Part shown: positions 16,207-23,682 of the stretch, in pieces | Layout: the number at the start of each line of letters is the position of its first letter | How positions within the stretch are numbered: the first letter of the stretch is position 1 | Assembly: GCA_000436835.1 (NCBI GenBank) | Contig: FR889125.1 | Location: 25,576 to 64,470, forward strand | Reading direction: 5' to 3' | Length of the DNA: 38,895 nucleotides | Source: Eubacterium sp. CAG:251 | Lineage (GTDB): Bacteria > Bacillota > Clostridia > Oscillospirales > Acutalibacteraceae | Translations under genes and position numbers: made by a program | The notes under the pieces: model-generated | What the model saw: only the letters and a program-made list of their open reading frames with translations | What the model was told of the DNA's origin: nothing | Database searches by the model: none

Positions 16207-16986
16207 TTACTCGCCGAAAACAAAGTCGCTGCCTGAATTTGAAGCGGTTGTTTCAGGCGCTTGAGTTTCAACAGGTGAGAATTGTGCTGAAAAGCTTGCA
16301 TTTTGGTTAGCAGTGAAGGTGTATTCTTCCTTGCTGCTTACTTTAACTCCGTTTGAATACCAGCCGTCGAACTTGTATCCGTCGTCAGCTCTTGCAACAA
16401 GAGTAACCTTTTTGCCGTTTTCATACTTGCCGTCACCCTCAGCTTCGCCGCCTCCGCTTGAGCTTGTGTTGATTATCCAAAGGGAAACCGTGGTTTGCTT
16501 GGTGGTTTTTTCGGTAGTTGATTCGGTTGTGCTTTCTGTAGTCTTTTTCTCTGTGGTGCTGTATTTGTCGCTTGTAGAATCAGACTGTGTAGAAATTTTA
16601 GTAAGGTTTGAAGATGTGGTATTGTCCTTGTTCTTGTTATGGGCAATTGCTGCAACAGAAGCAATGATTGCAATAAGAATAACCGCAAGAACGGCAATAA
16701 TTATGATGCTTTTCTTTTCGGCACCTTTATTTTTCTTTTCGCTTTCGTTATTTTTTTGATTATTATATTGATTATTATATTGATTTTCTTTATCATAATC
16801 ATTATAGTTATCATTTCGGTTTTGAACTTGATTATTCGGCTCATTTACTGCTTTAAAGGTTTGAGTTCTGTCGTCGTCAATACCGTTTGCATTGTCAAAA
16901 TCGCTTTCGTCATAAAGAGGAGAGCCGCAAACTTCACATATGTATCTGTTGTCATCGTTGTCTGCGCCGCAGTTTTTACATCTCAT
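16207..16986 (-). CDS. Zinc-ribbon membrane protein with extracellular InlB-like repeat domain
   Basis: A 259-residue membrane protein. The order is a cytoplasmic zinc ribbon (Cys3, Cys6, Cys17, Cys20), an Asn/Asp-rich spacer with NNQYNNQ-type repeats, a single TM (about 93-115, KKSIIIIAVLAVILIAII), a Ser/Thr/Glu/Lys linker (about 125-168), and an extracytoplasmic beta domain (about 170-238). The beta domain has the GYKFDGWYSNGVKVSS and YTFTANQNASFSAQF pattern of divergent InlB B-repeats. A Thr-rich tail ends at VFGE. The function is unknown. The architecture, with a metal-binding domain inside and a surface repeat outside, suggests a sensory or scaffold role. The start has AGGAGTG seven bases upstream, and a promoter of good spacing lies behind it. 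Confidence 0.85.
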   Translation of the reverse strand: MRCKNCGADNDDNRYICEVCGSPLYDESDFDNANGIDDDRTQTFKAVNEPNNQVQNRNDNYNDYDKENQYNNQYNNQKNNESEKKNKGAEKKSIIIIAVLAVILIAIIASVAAIAHNKNKDNTTSSNLTKISTQSDSTSDKYSTTEKKTTESTTESTTEKTTKQTTVSLWIINTSSSGGGEAEGDGKYENGKKVTLVARADDGYKFDGWYSNGVKVSSKEEYTFTANQNASFSAQFSPVETQAPETTASNSGSDFVFGE

Positions 16987-17048
16987 TATTTATCACTCCT
17001 TGAAAAATATATTAAAAATACTGTACTATAGTCTGTTTTCATCAAAAT

Positions 17049-17077
17049 AGTATACCATAATGATGTATAAATCTCAA
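17049..17077 (-). promoter_or_regulatory. Promoter of the zinc-ribbon protein gene
   Basis: Minus strand: TTGAGA (17072-17077), 17 bases, TATACT (17049-17054). The leader is about 55 bases. Confidence 0.55.
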
Positions 17078-17125
17078 TGTAAAAATTAATTTTTTAAAAA
17101 TTATGACTTAATTTTAAATTTTCTA

Positions 17126-17154
17126 TTGACATTTTGTGAGATTTAATATAAATT
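17126..17154 (+). promoter_or_regulatory. Promoter of the lipoprotein gene
   Basis: A perfect TTGACA (17126-17131). TAAATT at 17149-17154 gives a 17-base spacer, while a better hexamer TATAAA at 17147-17152 gives 15. It is divergent from the zinc-ribbon promoter. Confidence 0.6.
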
Positions 17155-17164
17155 TAATATGTAG

Positions 17165-17178
17165 CGTTTTATAAAACG
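17165..17178. promoter_or_regulatory. 14-bp perfect palindrome in the lipoprotein leader
   Basis: CGTTTTATAAAACG is fully self-complementary and lies just after the expected transcription start of the lipoprotein gene. This fits a dimeric repressor site, but an AT-rich chance palindrome is possible. Confidence 0.3.
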
Positions 17179-17211
17179 GATTCGTATAATTCTGAAAGGG
17201 GAACCCTGAAA

Positions 17212-18192
17212 ATGAACAAATATGTGAAAAAAGGCTTGTGCCTTGTACTTGCTACAGGATTAATCGCAAGCTCATTTGCAGGATGTGCAAAAGTAAATTA
17301 CGTAACTGAAGGTGCCATTAAGGCTATTCACCAAATTAAGGACGGCAGTTGGAAGAATCAAGCAGAGGGCGAAGAAGCCGGTTCTTCAGAAGATACTTCT
17401 GTTCTTGAAAAGTCATTTGAGGCAGGCAAGTACGGCGGAGTTGAGTTTAAGTCACTCGAAGATGTTGCTAACTATTATAAAGAGGCTTATGATTACACTA
17501 AGACTCTTACTGCCGAGTATGTCAATGATAAGGGTCAGACTGAGACTTTCTACAAGCTTCTCGGTGATGAGAAAATTAATGTAGGTAAGGTTATGATTGA
17601 CGGCAAGGAAAATGCTGTTATTAACAAGCTCGTTCCGGGTATTGTTGACGGCTTGTTCAAGCCAAACATTTACGGTCTTGTTCCTTGTAACAACCGTAAC
17701 CCTAAGCTTGATAACTACAATTGTAATGAGAAAGATCCGGGCAAAAAAGACTTTAGAAAGTCTTATGTTAAGGGTGAGGACGTTCTTGACGCTAACATTA
17801 CAGATAACGGCGACGGAACTATCACAATGGTAATTCAGCCAAAGGCTGCTGAAATGAGTATGAGAGGCGAGGATTCACAGGGTGACTTCTTCGAGGTTCT
17901 CGGTGATATCAGTGCAACTGTTGCACAAATCGACGTTATTTCATTTGCTCAGGGTACAGCAGAAGATAACATTAAGGTTACATATAAGGGCGGTACCGTT
18001 ACTTGCACAATCAATACTAAGACTAAGGAAATCACTAAGGCTGAGTATGATATGGTTGCAGAGGTAGCTGTAAACCATGCAAATGTAGCAGTTATCAAGG
18101 ATAAGAGCGCATCTCTTTTAATCAAGTATAAGAACACATTCCCTGCTTCTGACGAAGCAACAATGAAGGCAAGGCAGTTTAAGAGAAAGTAA
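17212..18192 (+). CDS. Lipoprotein of unknown function
   Basis: I do not recognise this family. The 326-residue protein has a clear lipoprotein signal (basic MNKYVKKG, hydrophobic core, SSFAGC with Cys25), so the mature protein should be anchored on the outer face of the membrane. The mature part is acidic near the start (EGEEAGSSEDTS), then a mixed region with VPCNNRNPKLDNYNCNEKDPGKK, where two cysteines could pair. A strand-rich C-terminal half has alternating VTYKGGTVTCTINTKTKEITKAEYDM-type segments, like a small antiparallel beta fold. The tail is basic (KARQFKRK). The start has AAGGGG nine bases upstream. It has its own promoter, a leader palindrome and its own terminator, so it is a single-gene unit. 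Clean promoter and regular codon use suggest good expression. Confidence 0.8.
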   Translation: MNKYVKKGLCLVLATGLIASSFAGCAKVNYVTEGAIKAIHQIKDGSWKNQAEGEEAGSSEDTSVLEKSFEAGKYGGVEFKSLEDVANYYKEAYDYTKTLTAEYVNDKGQTETFYKLLGDEKINVGKVMIDGKENAVINKLVPGIVDGLFKPNIYGLVPCNNRNPKLDNYNCNEKDPGKKDFRKSYVKGEDVLDANITDNGDGTITMVIQPKAAEMSMRGEDSQGDFFEVLGDISATVAQIDVISFAQGTAEDNIKVTYKGGTVTCTINTKTKEITKAEYDMVAEVAVNHANVAVIKDKSASLLIKYKNTFPASDEATMKARQFKRK

Positions 18193-18219
18193 TTAAGACT
18201 TTCTATGTTTAGAGAATTT

Positions 18220-18249
18220 AAGAGCATCTCGATTGAGGTGCTCTTTTTC
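18220..18249 (+). terminator. Terminator of the lipoprotein gene
   Basis: AAGAGCATCTC (18220-18230), a GATT loop, GAGGTGCTCTT with one G-U pair, then a T run ending in TTTTTCT. Confidence 0.85.
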
Positions 18250-18295
18250 TATGCAATTTTGGTTTATTTATCGTTATTTGTTAATAATATGTTTG

Positions 18296-18324
18296 TTGAA
18301 TTAAATATAATAATGATTTATAAT
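18296..18324 (+). promoter_or_regulatory. Sigma-A promoter of the GH2 gene
   Basis: TTGAAT (18296-18301), 17 bases, TATAAT (18319-18324), about 34 bases before the start codon. Confidence 0.7.
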
Positions 18325-18357
18325 TTATATATAATAATTTACTGAGAGGGGTATATT

Positions 18358-20610
18358 ATGCGCAAGGTTATTAATATTGACAAGGATTGGAAATTTTCAA
18401 AAGAGGCTTCTTCCGTTCCAAGCACGTTTCCGAGCGATTGGGAGAGCATTGATTTGCCATACACTTTCAATGGCGATGACGGACAGGACGGCGGCAACGA
18501 TTATTATCGTGGCATGGGATATTTTGCAAAGAGCTTGGCTAAAAGCGATATGCCTGACGGCGAAGAAGTTTATCTTCAGCTTGACGGTGTAAATTCAACA
18601 GGTACCGTTTATTTTAACGGAAAAGAAATTTGTGTTCACAACGGCGGATATTCTACCTTTAGGGTTAAGCTTGATGATATTAAGGACGAAAATTTGCTTG
18701 TTGTTGTTGCCGATAACTCGCCTAACGATTACGTTTATCCTCAGGTTGCGGATTTTACGTTTTACGGCGGTATTTACAGGGATGTAAGCCTTATCGGAGT
18801 TGGCAAAAATCATTTTGACCTTGATTTTTACGGTGCGCCCGGCATTGCGGTTACACCTGAAATCAGCGGCGATGACGCAAAAATTACCGTTGACGCTTAT
18901 TGCGACGGCGAGGTTGAATTTGAAATAAGCGACGGCAATGAGGTTGTTGCAAGGGCTAAGGCAAGCGGTAAAAATCCGAGTGCTAAACTTGAAATTAAAG
19001 ACGTTCATCTTTGGGACGGTGTTGACGACCCGTTTCTTTATACCGCTGTCGCTAAGCTTATTGTTGACGGCGAGGCGGTTGATGAGGTTAAAACACGCTT
19101 TGGTTGCCGCACATTTGAGATTGATGCGCAAAAAGGATTTATTTTAAACGGCAGAGAGTATCCTTTAAGAGGTGTTTCAAGGCATCAGGACAGGCCTCAT
19201 ATCGGCAATGCGCTCTTGCCTGAGCATCACAAAGAGGATATGGATTTGATTTGCGAAATGGGTGCTAACACTATCCGTCTTGCCCATTATCAGCACGCTC
19301 AGTATTTTTATGATTTGTGCGACGAGAGAGGTATTGTTGTTTGGGCTGAAATTCCGTATATTTCAAAGCATCTTGAAAAAGGTGTTGAAAATACAAAGTC
19401 GCAAATGAAGGAACTTGTTTATCAAAATTACAATCACCCGTCAATCGTGGTGTGGGGACTTTCAAATGAAATTACAATGGGCGGCGCAACTTCTCCTATT
19501 GTTGAAAATCATAAAATGCTCAATGACCTTGTTCATTCGCTTGATAAAACAAGACTTACTACCGAAGCGGTGCTTACTGCCTGCAATATTAATGAGGAAT
19601 ATGTGCATATTTCGGATGTTCTTTCATATAACCATTATTTCGGCTGGTACGGCGGCGATGTGTCAATGTACGGCGATTGGTTTGATACATTCCACAAGAA
19701 ATATCCAAACAAGGCAATCGGTATGAGCGAGTACGGTTGCGAGGCACTCAATTGGCACACAAGTCACCCTGAACAGGGAGATTATACTGAGGAATATCAG
19801 GCATATTATCACGAGGAAGTAATCAAGCAAATTGCAAAACGTCCTTATCTTTGGGCTACTCACGTTTGGAATATGTTTGACTTTGCCGCAGACGCACGTG
19901 CCGAAGGCGGCGAAAACGGTATGAACCACAAGGGACTTGTCACATTTGACAGAAAGTATAAAAAAGACAGCTTTTATGCTTATCAGGCTTGGCTTTCCAA
20001 AAAGCCGATGCTCCATATCTGCGCAAAGAGGTATGTTGACAGGGTTGAGGAAGTGACCAAGGTTACTGTTTATACAAATCTTGACGAGGTTGAGCTTTTT
20101 GCAAACGGCGAGAGTGTCGGCAAAAAGAAAAAGGGTGAATTTCCATTCTTCCACTTTGAAGTTAAAAATGAGGGTGAAACCACCCTTGTTGCAAAAGCAG
20201 GCGATTTAACAGACGAGGCTCAAATCAGAAAAGTTGACAAGTTTAACGAAGATTACAGGCTTAAAGAAGAAGGTGCGGTAATCAATTGGTTTGAGATTGA
20301 AACTCCTGCCGGTTATTATAGCGTAAACGATACTTTGGGCGATATTCTTTCAACCTTTAGAGGAAAAATTTGTGCAGTAAAGCTTCTTCTTAAAATGAAA
20401 AAGGCGCTTACACCCGACGGCCCTAAGCAAAAGGGCAAGAAAAAAGGCGCCGAGGTTATGGGCTTTAAGCTTAGTGATATCAACAAGACTATGATTGATA
20501 TGCTCAAGGGCTTTACAGTTAAGCGTGGACTTATGATGCTCGGCGGCAAATTCACCAAGGAGCAAATTCTTGAGATTAACGCAATGTTAAACAAGGTTAA
20601 AAAGAAATAA
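18358..20610 (+). CDS. Glycoside hydrolase family 2 protein (beta-galactosidase-like)
   Basis: A 750-residue GH2 enzyme. The N-terminal jelly-roll (about 1-155, with LDGVNSTGTVYFNGK and GGIYRDVSLI) is followed by an immunoglobulin-like domain (about 165-250). The TIM barrel follows, with FILNGREYPLRGVSRHQD, MGANTIRLAHYQ, acid/base Glu371 in VWGLSNEI and nucleophile Glu458 in GMSEYGCE. A second sandwich covers about 560-625. The last 120 residues are unusual: a short linker, then a Lys-rich helical tail (KKALTPDGPKQKGKKKG, ending LNKVKKK). No signal peptide, so it acts on imported sugars. Beta-galactosidase is the most likely activity given the DRPHIGNAL region and neighbours; beta-glucuronidase or another beta-glycosidase remains possible. 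GAGAGGGG lies six bases before ATG. Confidence 0.9.
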   Translation: MRKVINIDKDWKFSKEASSVPSTFPSDWESIDLPYTFNGDDGQDGGNDYYRGMGYFAKSLAKSDMPDGEEVYLQLDGVNSTGTVYFNGKEICVHNGGYSTFRVKLDDIKDENLLVVVADNSPNDYVYPQVADFTFYGGIYRDVSLIGVGKNHFDLDFYGAPGIAVTPEISGDDAKITVDAYCDGEVEFEISDGNEVVARAKASGKNPSAKLEIKDVHLWDGVDDPFLYTAVAKLIVDGEAVDEVKTRFGCRTFEIDAQKGFILNGREYPLRGVSRHQDRPHIGNALLPEHHKEDMDLICEMGANTIRLAHYQHAQYFYDLCDERGIVVWAEIPYISKHLEKGVENTKSQMKELVYQNYNHPSIVVWGLSNEITMGGATSPIVENHKMLNDLVHSLDKTRLTTEAVLTACNINEEYVHISDVLSYNHYFGWYGGDVSMYGDWFDTFHKKYPNKAIGMSEYGCEALNWHTSHPEQGDYTEEYQAYYHEEVIKQIAKRPYLWATHVWNMFDFAADARAEGGENGMNHKGLVTFDRKYKKDSFYAYQAWLSKKPMLHICAKRYVDRVEEVTKVTVYTNLDEVELFANGESVGKKKKGEFPFFHFEVKNEGETTLVAKAGDLTDEAQIRKVDKFNEDYRLKEEGAVINWFEIETPAGYYSVNDTLGDILSTFRGKICAVKLLLKMKKALTPDGPKQKGKKKGAEVMGFKLSDINKTMIDMLKGFTVKRGLMMLGGKFTKEQILEINAMLNKVKKK

Positions 20611-20652
20611 TATATGTTGAAAAAGCGCAAATACTATTATCGGTGATAATGA

Positions 20653-21579
20653 GTGTTTTACGTTTTTGATGATGAGGTGAAAAGCATTGATGTTGATGAA
20701 ATCGGCAAAAATATGCTTACACTCGGATTTATAACGGTTGGCGAGCTTGAAAGGCTTGCCACCGTTTTTTCTTTGCCTAAAAATATTATTGAACTTTGCA
20801 GAAAAAAATCAGACAGCAGCTTTTTAACAAAATTTATTAACGATGATTTTAGTTTTATTCGCATAAATATAATATGTAATAAAACAGAAAGCAACAACGA
20901 ATTGGCAATTATAATTTCTAAAAATATGATGATAATTGTTAATATTTGCGATGATTTTTCGTTTAATCAAAAGTGCTTTTTAAGCGTTCTTTCAAATACC
21001 GCCTGCGAAAGCGCAACGCTTGAAAAGCTTATTTGTTCGTTTCTTGAAACGATTGCAAAACAGTGTTCGGCTCAGTTTGATGTGCAAGAGGAGATAGCTA
21101 TGCTTGAAAAAGAGGTTATTGATAAAAATGTTTGTAAAAATTTTGCCGAGTTGCTGATTGAAAAGAAAAGAGAACTTTTGCGCCTTCGTGCTTTTTATGA
21201 ACAGCTTATTGATGCAACCGAGATATATATTGAAAATGAAAACGAACTTTTGGATGAAAAATCATATAAGCTTTTCAGGCTCTTTAGGGATAAGGCTGTA
21301 AGATATAAGGAAAATACGGATATTTTGAGAGAAAGCGTAACTCATCTTTGGGATGCATATCAAACAAGCATTGACGCAAGGCAAAATGAAATAATGAAGC
21401 TTTTTACCGTCGTGACTTCTGTTTTTTTGCCTATGACCGTTATAGTCGGCTGGTACGGAATGAATTTTAAATATATGCCGGAGCTTTCCTCCCGCTTTGG
21501 ATATCCGTATGTGATTTTTTTAAATGTTGCAGTCGTTTTTTCACTTATTTATATTTTTAAAAGGAAAAAGTGGATTTGA
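20653..21579 (+). CDS. CorA-family divalent metal ion transporter
   Basis: A 308-residue CorA-type Mg2+/Co2+ transporter. A cytoplasmic alpha/beta domain (1-135) and a long helical stalk (about 140-240, rich in Glu/Lys) precede two C-terminal membrane helices. The pore motif YGMNF is at the end of the first helix, followed by the loop MPELSSRFGYPYV, and the protein ends in the basic IYIFKRKKWI. CorA works as a pentamer and this length is typical. The start is a GTG with GGTGAT five bases upstream; the next in-frame Met is at residue 21. It lies 42 bases after the GH2 gene with no terminator between, so co-transcription is likely, although the two have no obvious functional link. Confidence 0.88.
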   Translation: MFYVFDDEVKSIDVDEIGKNMLTLGFITVGELERLATVFSLPKNIIELCRKKSDSSFLTKFINDDFSFIRINIICNKTESNNELAIIISKNMMIIVNICDDFSFNQKCFLSVLSNTACESATLEKLICSFLETIAKQCSAQFDVQEEIAMLEKEVIDKNVCKNFAELLIEKKRELLRLRAFYEQLIDATEIYIENENELLDEKSYKLFRLFRDKAVRYKENTDILRESVTHLWDAYQTSIDARQNEIMKLFTVVTSVFLPMTVIVGWYGMNFKYMPELSSRFGYPYVIFLNVAVVFSLIYIFKRKKWI

Positions 21580-21731
21580 AATTATAAGCGATTTTTAATA
21601 GTTTCAAAATGATGTATCGTGAATGTGTGCTCAAGGCAAATTTCTATGACTCGTGCAGGGAAATTAATTCAGGCTTTATCGGCGCATATTACAACGAAAT
21701 CGTAATTTGCGAAAAAATTTGATATTTTTTT
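21580..21731 (+). other. Spacer with a possible 37-codon ORF
   Basis: Between corA and its terminator is an open frame at 21609-21722 starting ATG-ATG and encoding 37 residues with three cysteines (MMYRECVLKANFYDSC...). No Shine-Dalgarno precedes it, and I recognise no relative. It may be a small protein, a decayed gene end or chance. Nothing else is seen here. Confidence 0.2.
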
Positions 21732-21765
21732 ATCCGTCAAAATTGCCTGTTTTGGCGGATTTTTT
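21732..21765 (+). terminator. Terminator after corA
   Basis: ATCCGTCAAAA (21732-21742), a 7-base loop, TTTTGGCGGAT (21750-21760) with one G-U pair, then TTTTT. It closes the GH2-corA unit before the ftsE promoter. Confidence 0.85.
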
Positions 21766-21808
21766 AATAATTGTAACCTGATGTTTACAAAAGAGTAACA
21801 AAAAAATC

Positions 21809-21837
21809 TTGATTTATCTTATAAGTTGATATATTAT
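21809..21837 (+). promoter_or_regulatory. Promoter of the ftsEX operon
   Basis: TTGATT (21809-21814), 17 bases, TATTAT (21832-21837). The leader is about 60 bases. Confidence 0.55.
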
Positions 21838-21904
21838 ATTATTAATAATAATGAATAAGTGCGCTAAGGCGTAAATTTATAATGAAATACAAGGGGAAAA
21901 AATC

Positions 21905-22759
21905 GTGATAGAATTCAGAAATGTATCAAAGGTTTACGACAGCAACGGTACCCACGCCCTTTCAAATGTTAATATCAAAATTGAGGACGGAGAGTTTGTT
22001 TTCGTTGTAGGCTCTTCGGGTGCAGGTAAAAGTACATTTTTAAAACTCATTATGCATGAGGAAAAGCCAACCGAGGGTGAAATTATTTTTAACGAATATT
22101 CATCTGCCACTCTTAAGAAAAAGCAGGTTCCTTATTACAGAAGAGAAATGGGCATAGTGTTCCAGGACTTCCGCCTTATTCCTAAAATGTCGGTTTATGA
22201 CAATGTTGCGTTTGCAATGCGTGTTATCGGCGCTAAGGAAAAGGAAATCCGTAAGAGAGTGCCGTATATTCTTCAGCTTGTAGGTCTTTCTCAAAAGGCA
22301 CGTTCGATGCCTAATGAGCTTTCGGGCGGTGAGCAACAGAGAGTTTCTCTTGCAAGGGCGCTTGTTAATAATCCTAAGGTTATTATTGCGGACGAGCCTA
22401 CGGGTAACGTTGACCCTGAAATGAGCCACGAGATTGTAGGTCTTTTGACTAAGATTAACAATGCCGGCACAACTGTTATTATGGTTACTCACGAGCACGA
22501 TTTGGTGCGTTCGTTCCAAAGACGTGTTATTGTTATTAAAAACGGCGAGGTTGTATCCGATACTCCCGACCCTACCCATGCTCAGTTCACAGGCGAAAAC
22601 CCTAAAGCGGACACCGATATGTTCTTTTTTGACGAGGACGTTGAGATTGATAATGTTGACGTTTTGCCTAAGGACGAAAACGAAGAGGATATTTTTGATA
22701 ACCTCGAAAGCGTTGTAAGCGACGAGAGCACAGAGGAAGAACAGGGAGGTGAGCAGTAA
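21905..22759 (+). CDS. ftsE: Cell-division ABC ATPase FtsE
   Basis: The cytoplasmic ATPase of the FtsEX complex, which controls peptidoglycan hydrolases at the division site or side wall. It has Walker A GSSGAGKST (37-45), signature LSGGEQQRVSLARA, Walker B VIIADEPTGNVD and the switch His in VTHEHD. FtsE proteins are usually about 220-230 residues. This one is 284, with an extra C-terminal tail of about 55 residues that is strongly acidic (FFFDEDVEIDNVDV... DESTEEEQ). The start is GTG with AAGGGG eight bases upstream. The stop overlaps the ftsX start (TAATG), so the two are coupled. It is first in a long gene train that goes on to three M23 peptidases. Confidence 0.95.
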   Translation: MIEFRNVSKVYDSNGTHALSNVNIKIEDGEFVFVVGSSGAGKSTFLKLIMHEEKPTEGEIIFNEYSSATLKKKQVPYYRREMGIVFQDFRLIPKMSVYDNVAFAMRVIGAKEKEIRKRVPYILQLVGLSQKARSMPNELSGGEQQRVSLARALVNNPKVIIADEPTGNVDPEMSHEIVGLLTKINNAGTTVIMVTHEHDLVRSFQRRVIVIKNGEVVSDTPDPTHAQFTGENPKADTDMFFFDEDVEIDNVDVLPKDENEEDIFDNLESVVSDESTEEEQGGEQ

Positions 22760-23682
22760 TGACAGGTGCAAGTTTAAAATATTTAATTAAAGAGGGCTTT
22801 AGGAATACTTGGACAAACAGAATGATGTCTATCGCATCAATTTGCGTTCTTATGAGTTGCCTTGTTCTTATCGGCTCTGCTTCAATGATATTCCTTAATA
22901 TCGATTCTCTTCTCGGCAAAATTGAAGAGGAAAATGTAATTATGGTTTATATCACGGATGACGCAACACCCGATGATATTACAAATATGCAAAACGAGAT
23001 TACTGCTTGCGGAAATATTAAAAGCGTTGAATTTATTTCAAAGGAAAGCGCTTGGCAGGAGCAGCTCAACACCATGGAGAAGGCTCAAGCAGAATTCTTT
23101 ACTCAGATAAGCTCCGATATTCCGCTTCCGAATGCCTATAAGGTAACGGTTGAAAATCTTGACAAATTTGACGAAACGGTTAATAAGCTTAAAAAAATAC
23201 AGCACGTTGATACTATCAGAGAAAACAAAAATCTTGCTAAAAAGCTTGTTGCGTTAAGGCAGGGAATTACGGTTATTTCCTTTGTTATTATCGCAGTATT
23301 GTTTGTTATTTCTGTTTTCATTATTTCAAACACAATTAAACTTACGGTTTACAGCCGCCGTTTAGAGATAAGCATTATGAAATCAGTCGGGGCAACTAAT
23401 TCGTTTGTCCGTTTGCCGTTTGTGGTTGAAGGTATAATCCTCGGTATCACATCGGGCGTTATCAGTTTAGGCTTTGTGTGGGGACTTTACGAACTTGCGG
23501 TTAAAGAATTTTCTGATATCCTCAGTTCGTTTAACGGCTTAGGCTTCCTTAAATTTACCGATTATGCACTTCCGATGCTCGGAATATTTGTTGCTATTGG
23601 CGTGTTGACCGGTGTCGGAGGCTCAATTATTACAATGAGTAAATATTTAAATAAGGAAGGCAGTGAAATAAGTGGCATTTAG
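22759..23682 (+). CDS. ftsX: Cell-division protein FtsX
   Basis: The membrane partner of FtsE, 307 residues. An N-terminal cytoplasmic segment leads into TM1 (about 23-45). A large extracellular loop (about 50-165) follows, the region that contacts PcsB or CwlO-type hydrolases in other Firmicutes. Three more TMs lie at about 172-195, 218-245 and 268-292, with the conserved RRLEISIMKSVGATNSFVRLPF stretch between TM2 and TM3. The order and length are typical of FtsX. AGGGAGGTGA precedes the start inside the end of ftsE. FtsX is expected to pass ATP-driven movement of FtsE to a hydrolase outside, and three candidates follow directly. Confidence 0.95.
   Translation: MTGASLKYLIKEGFRNTWTNRMMSIASICVLMSCLVLIGSASMIFLNIDSLLGKIEEENVIMVYITDDATPDDITNMQNEITACGNIKSVEFISKESAWQEQLNTMEKAQAEFFTQISSDIPLPNAYKVTVENLDKFDETVNKLKKIQHVDTIRENKNLAKKLVALRQGITVISFVIIAVLFVISVFIISNTIKLTVYSRRLEISIMKSVGATNSFVRLPFVVEGIILGITSGVISLGFVWGLYELAVKEFSDILSSFNGLGFLKFTDYALPMLGIFVAIGVLTGVGGSIITMSKYLNKEGSEISGI

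Noticed and set aside
18595..19131. Minus-strand open frame of 178 codons inside the GH2 gene
   Set aside because: It lies antisense within a well-supported enzyme, has no domain pattern, and similar shadows occur under most genes here.
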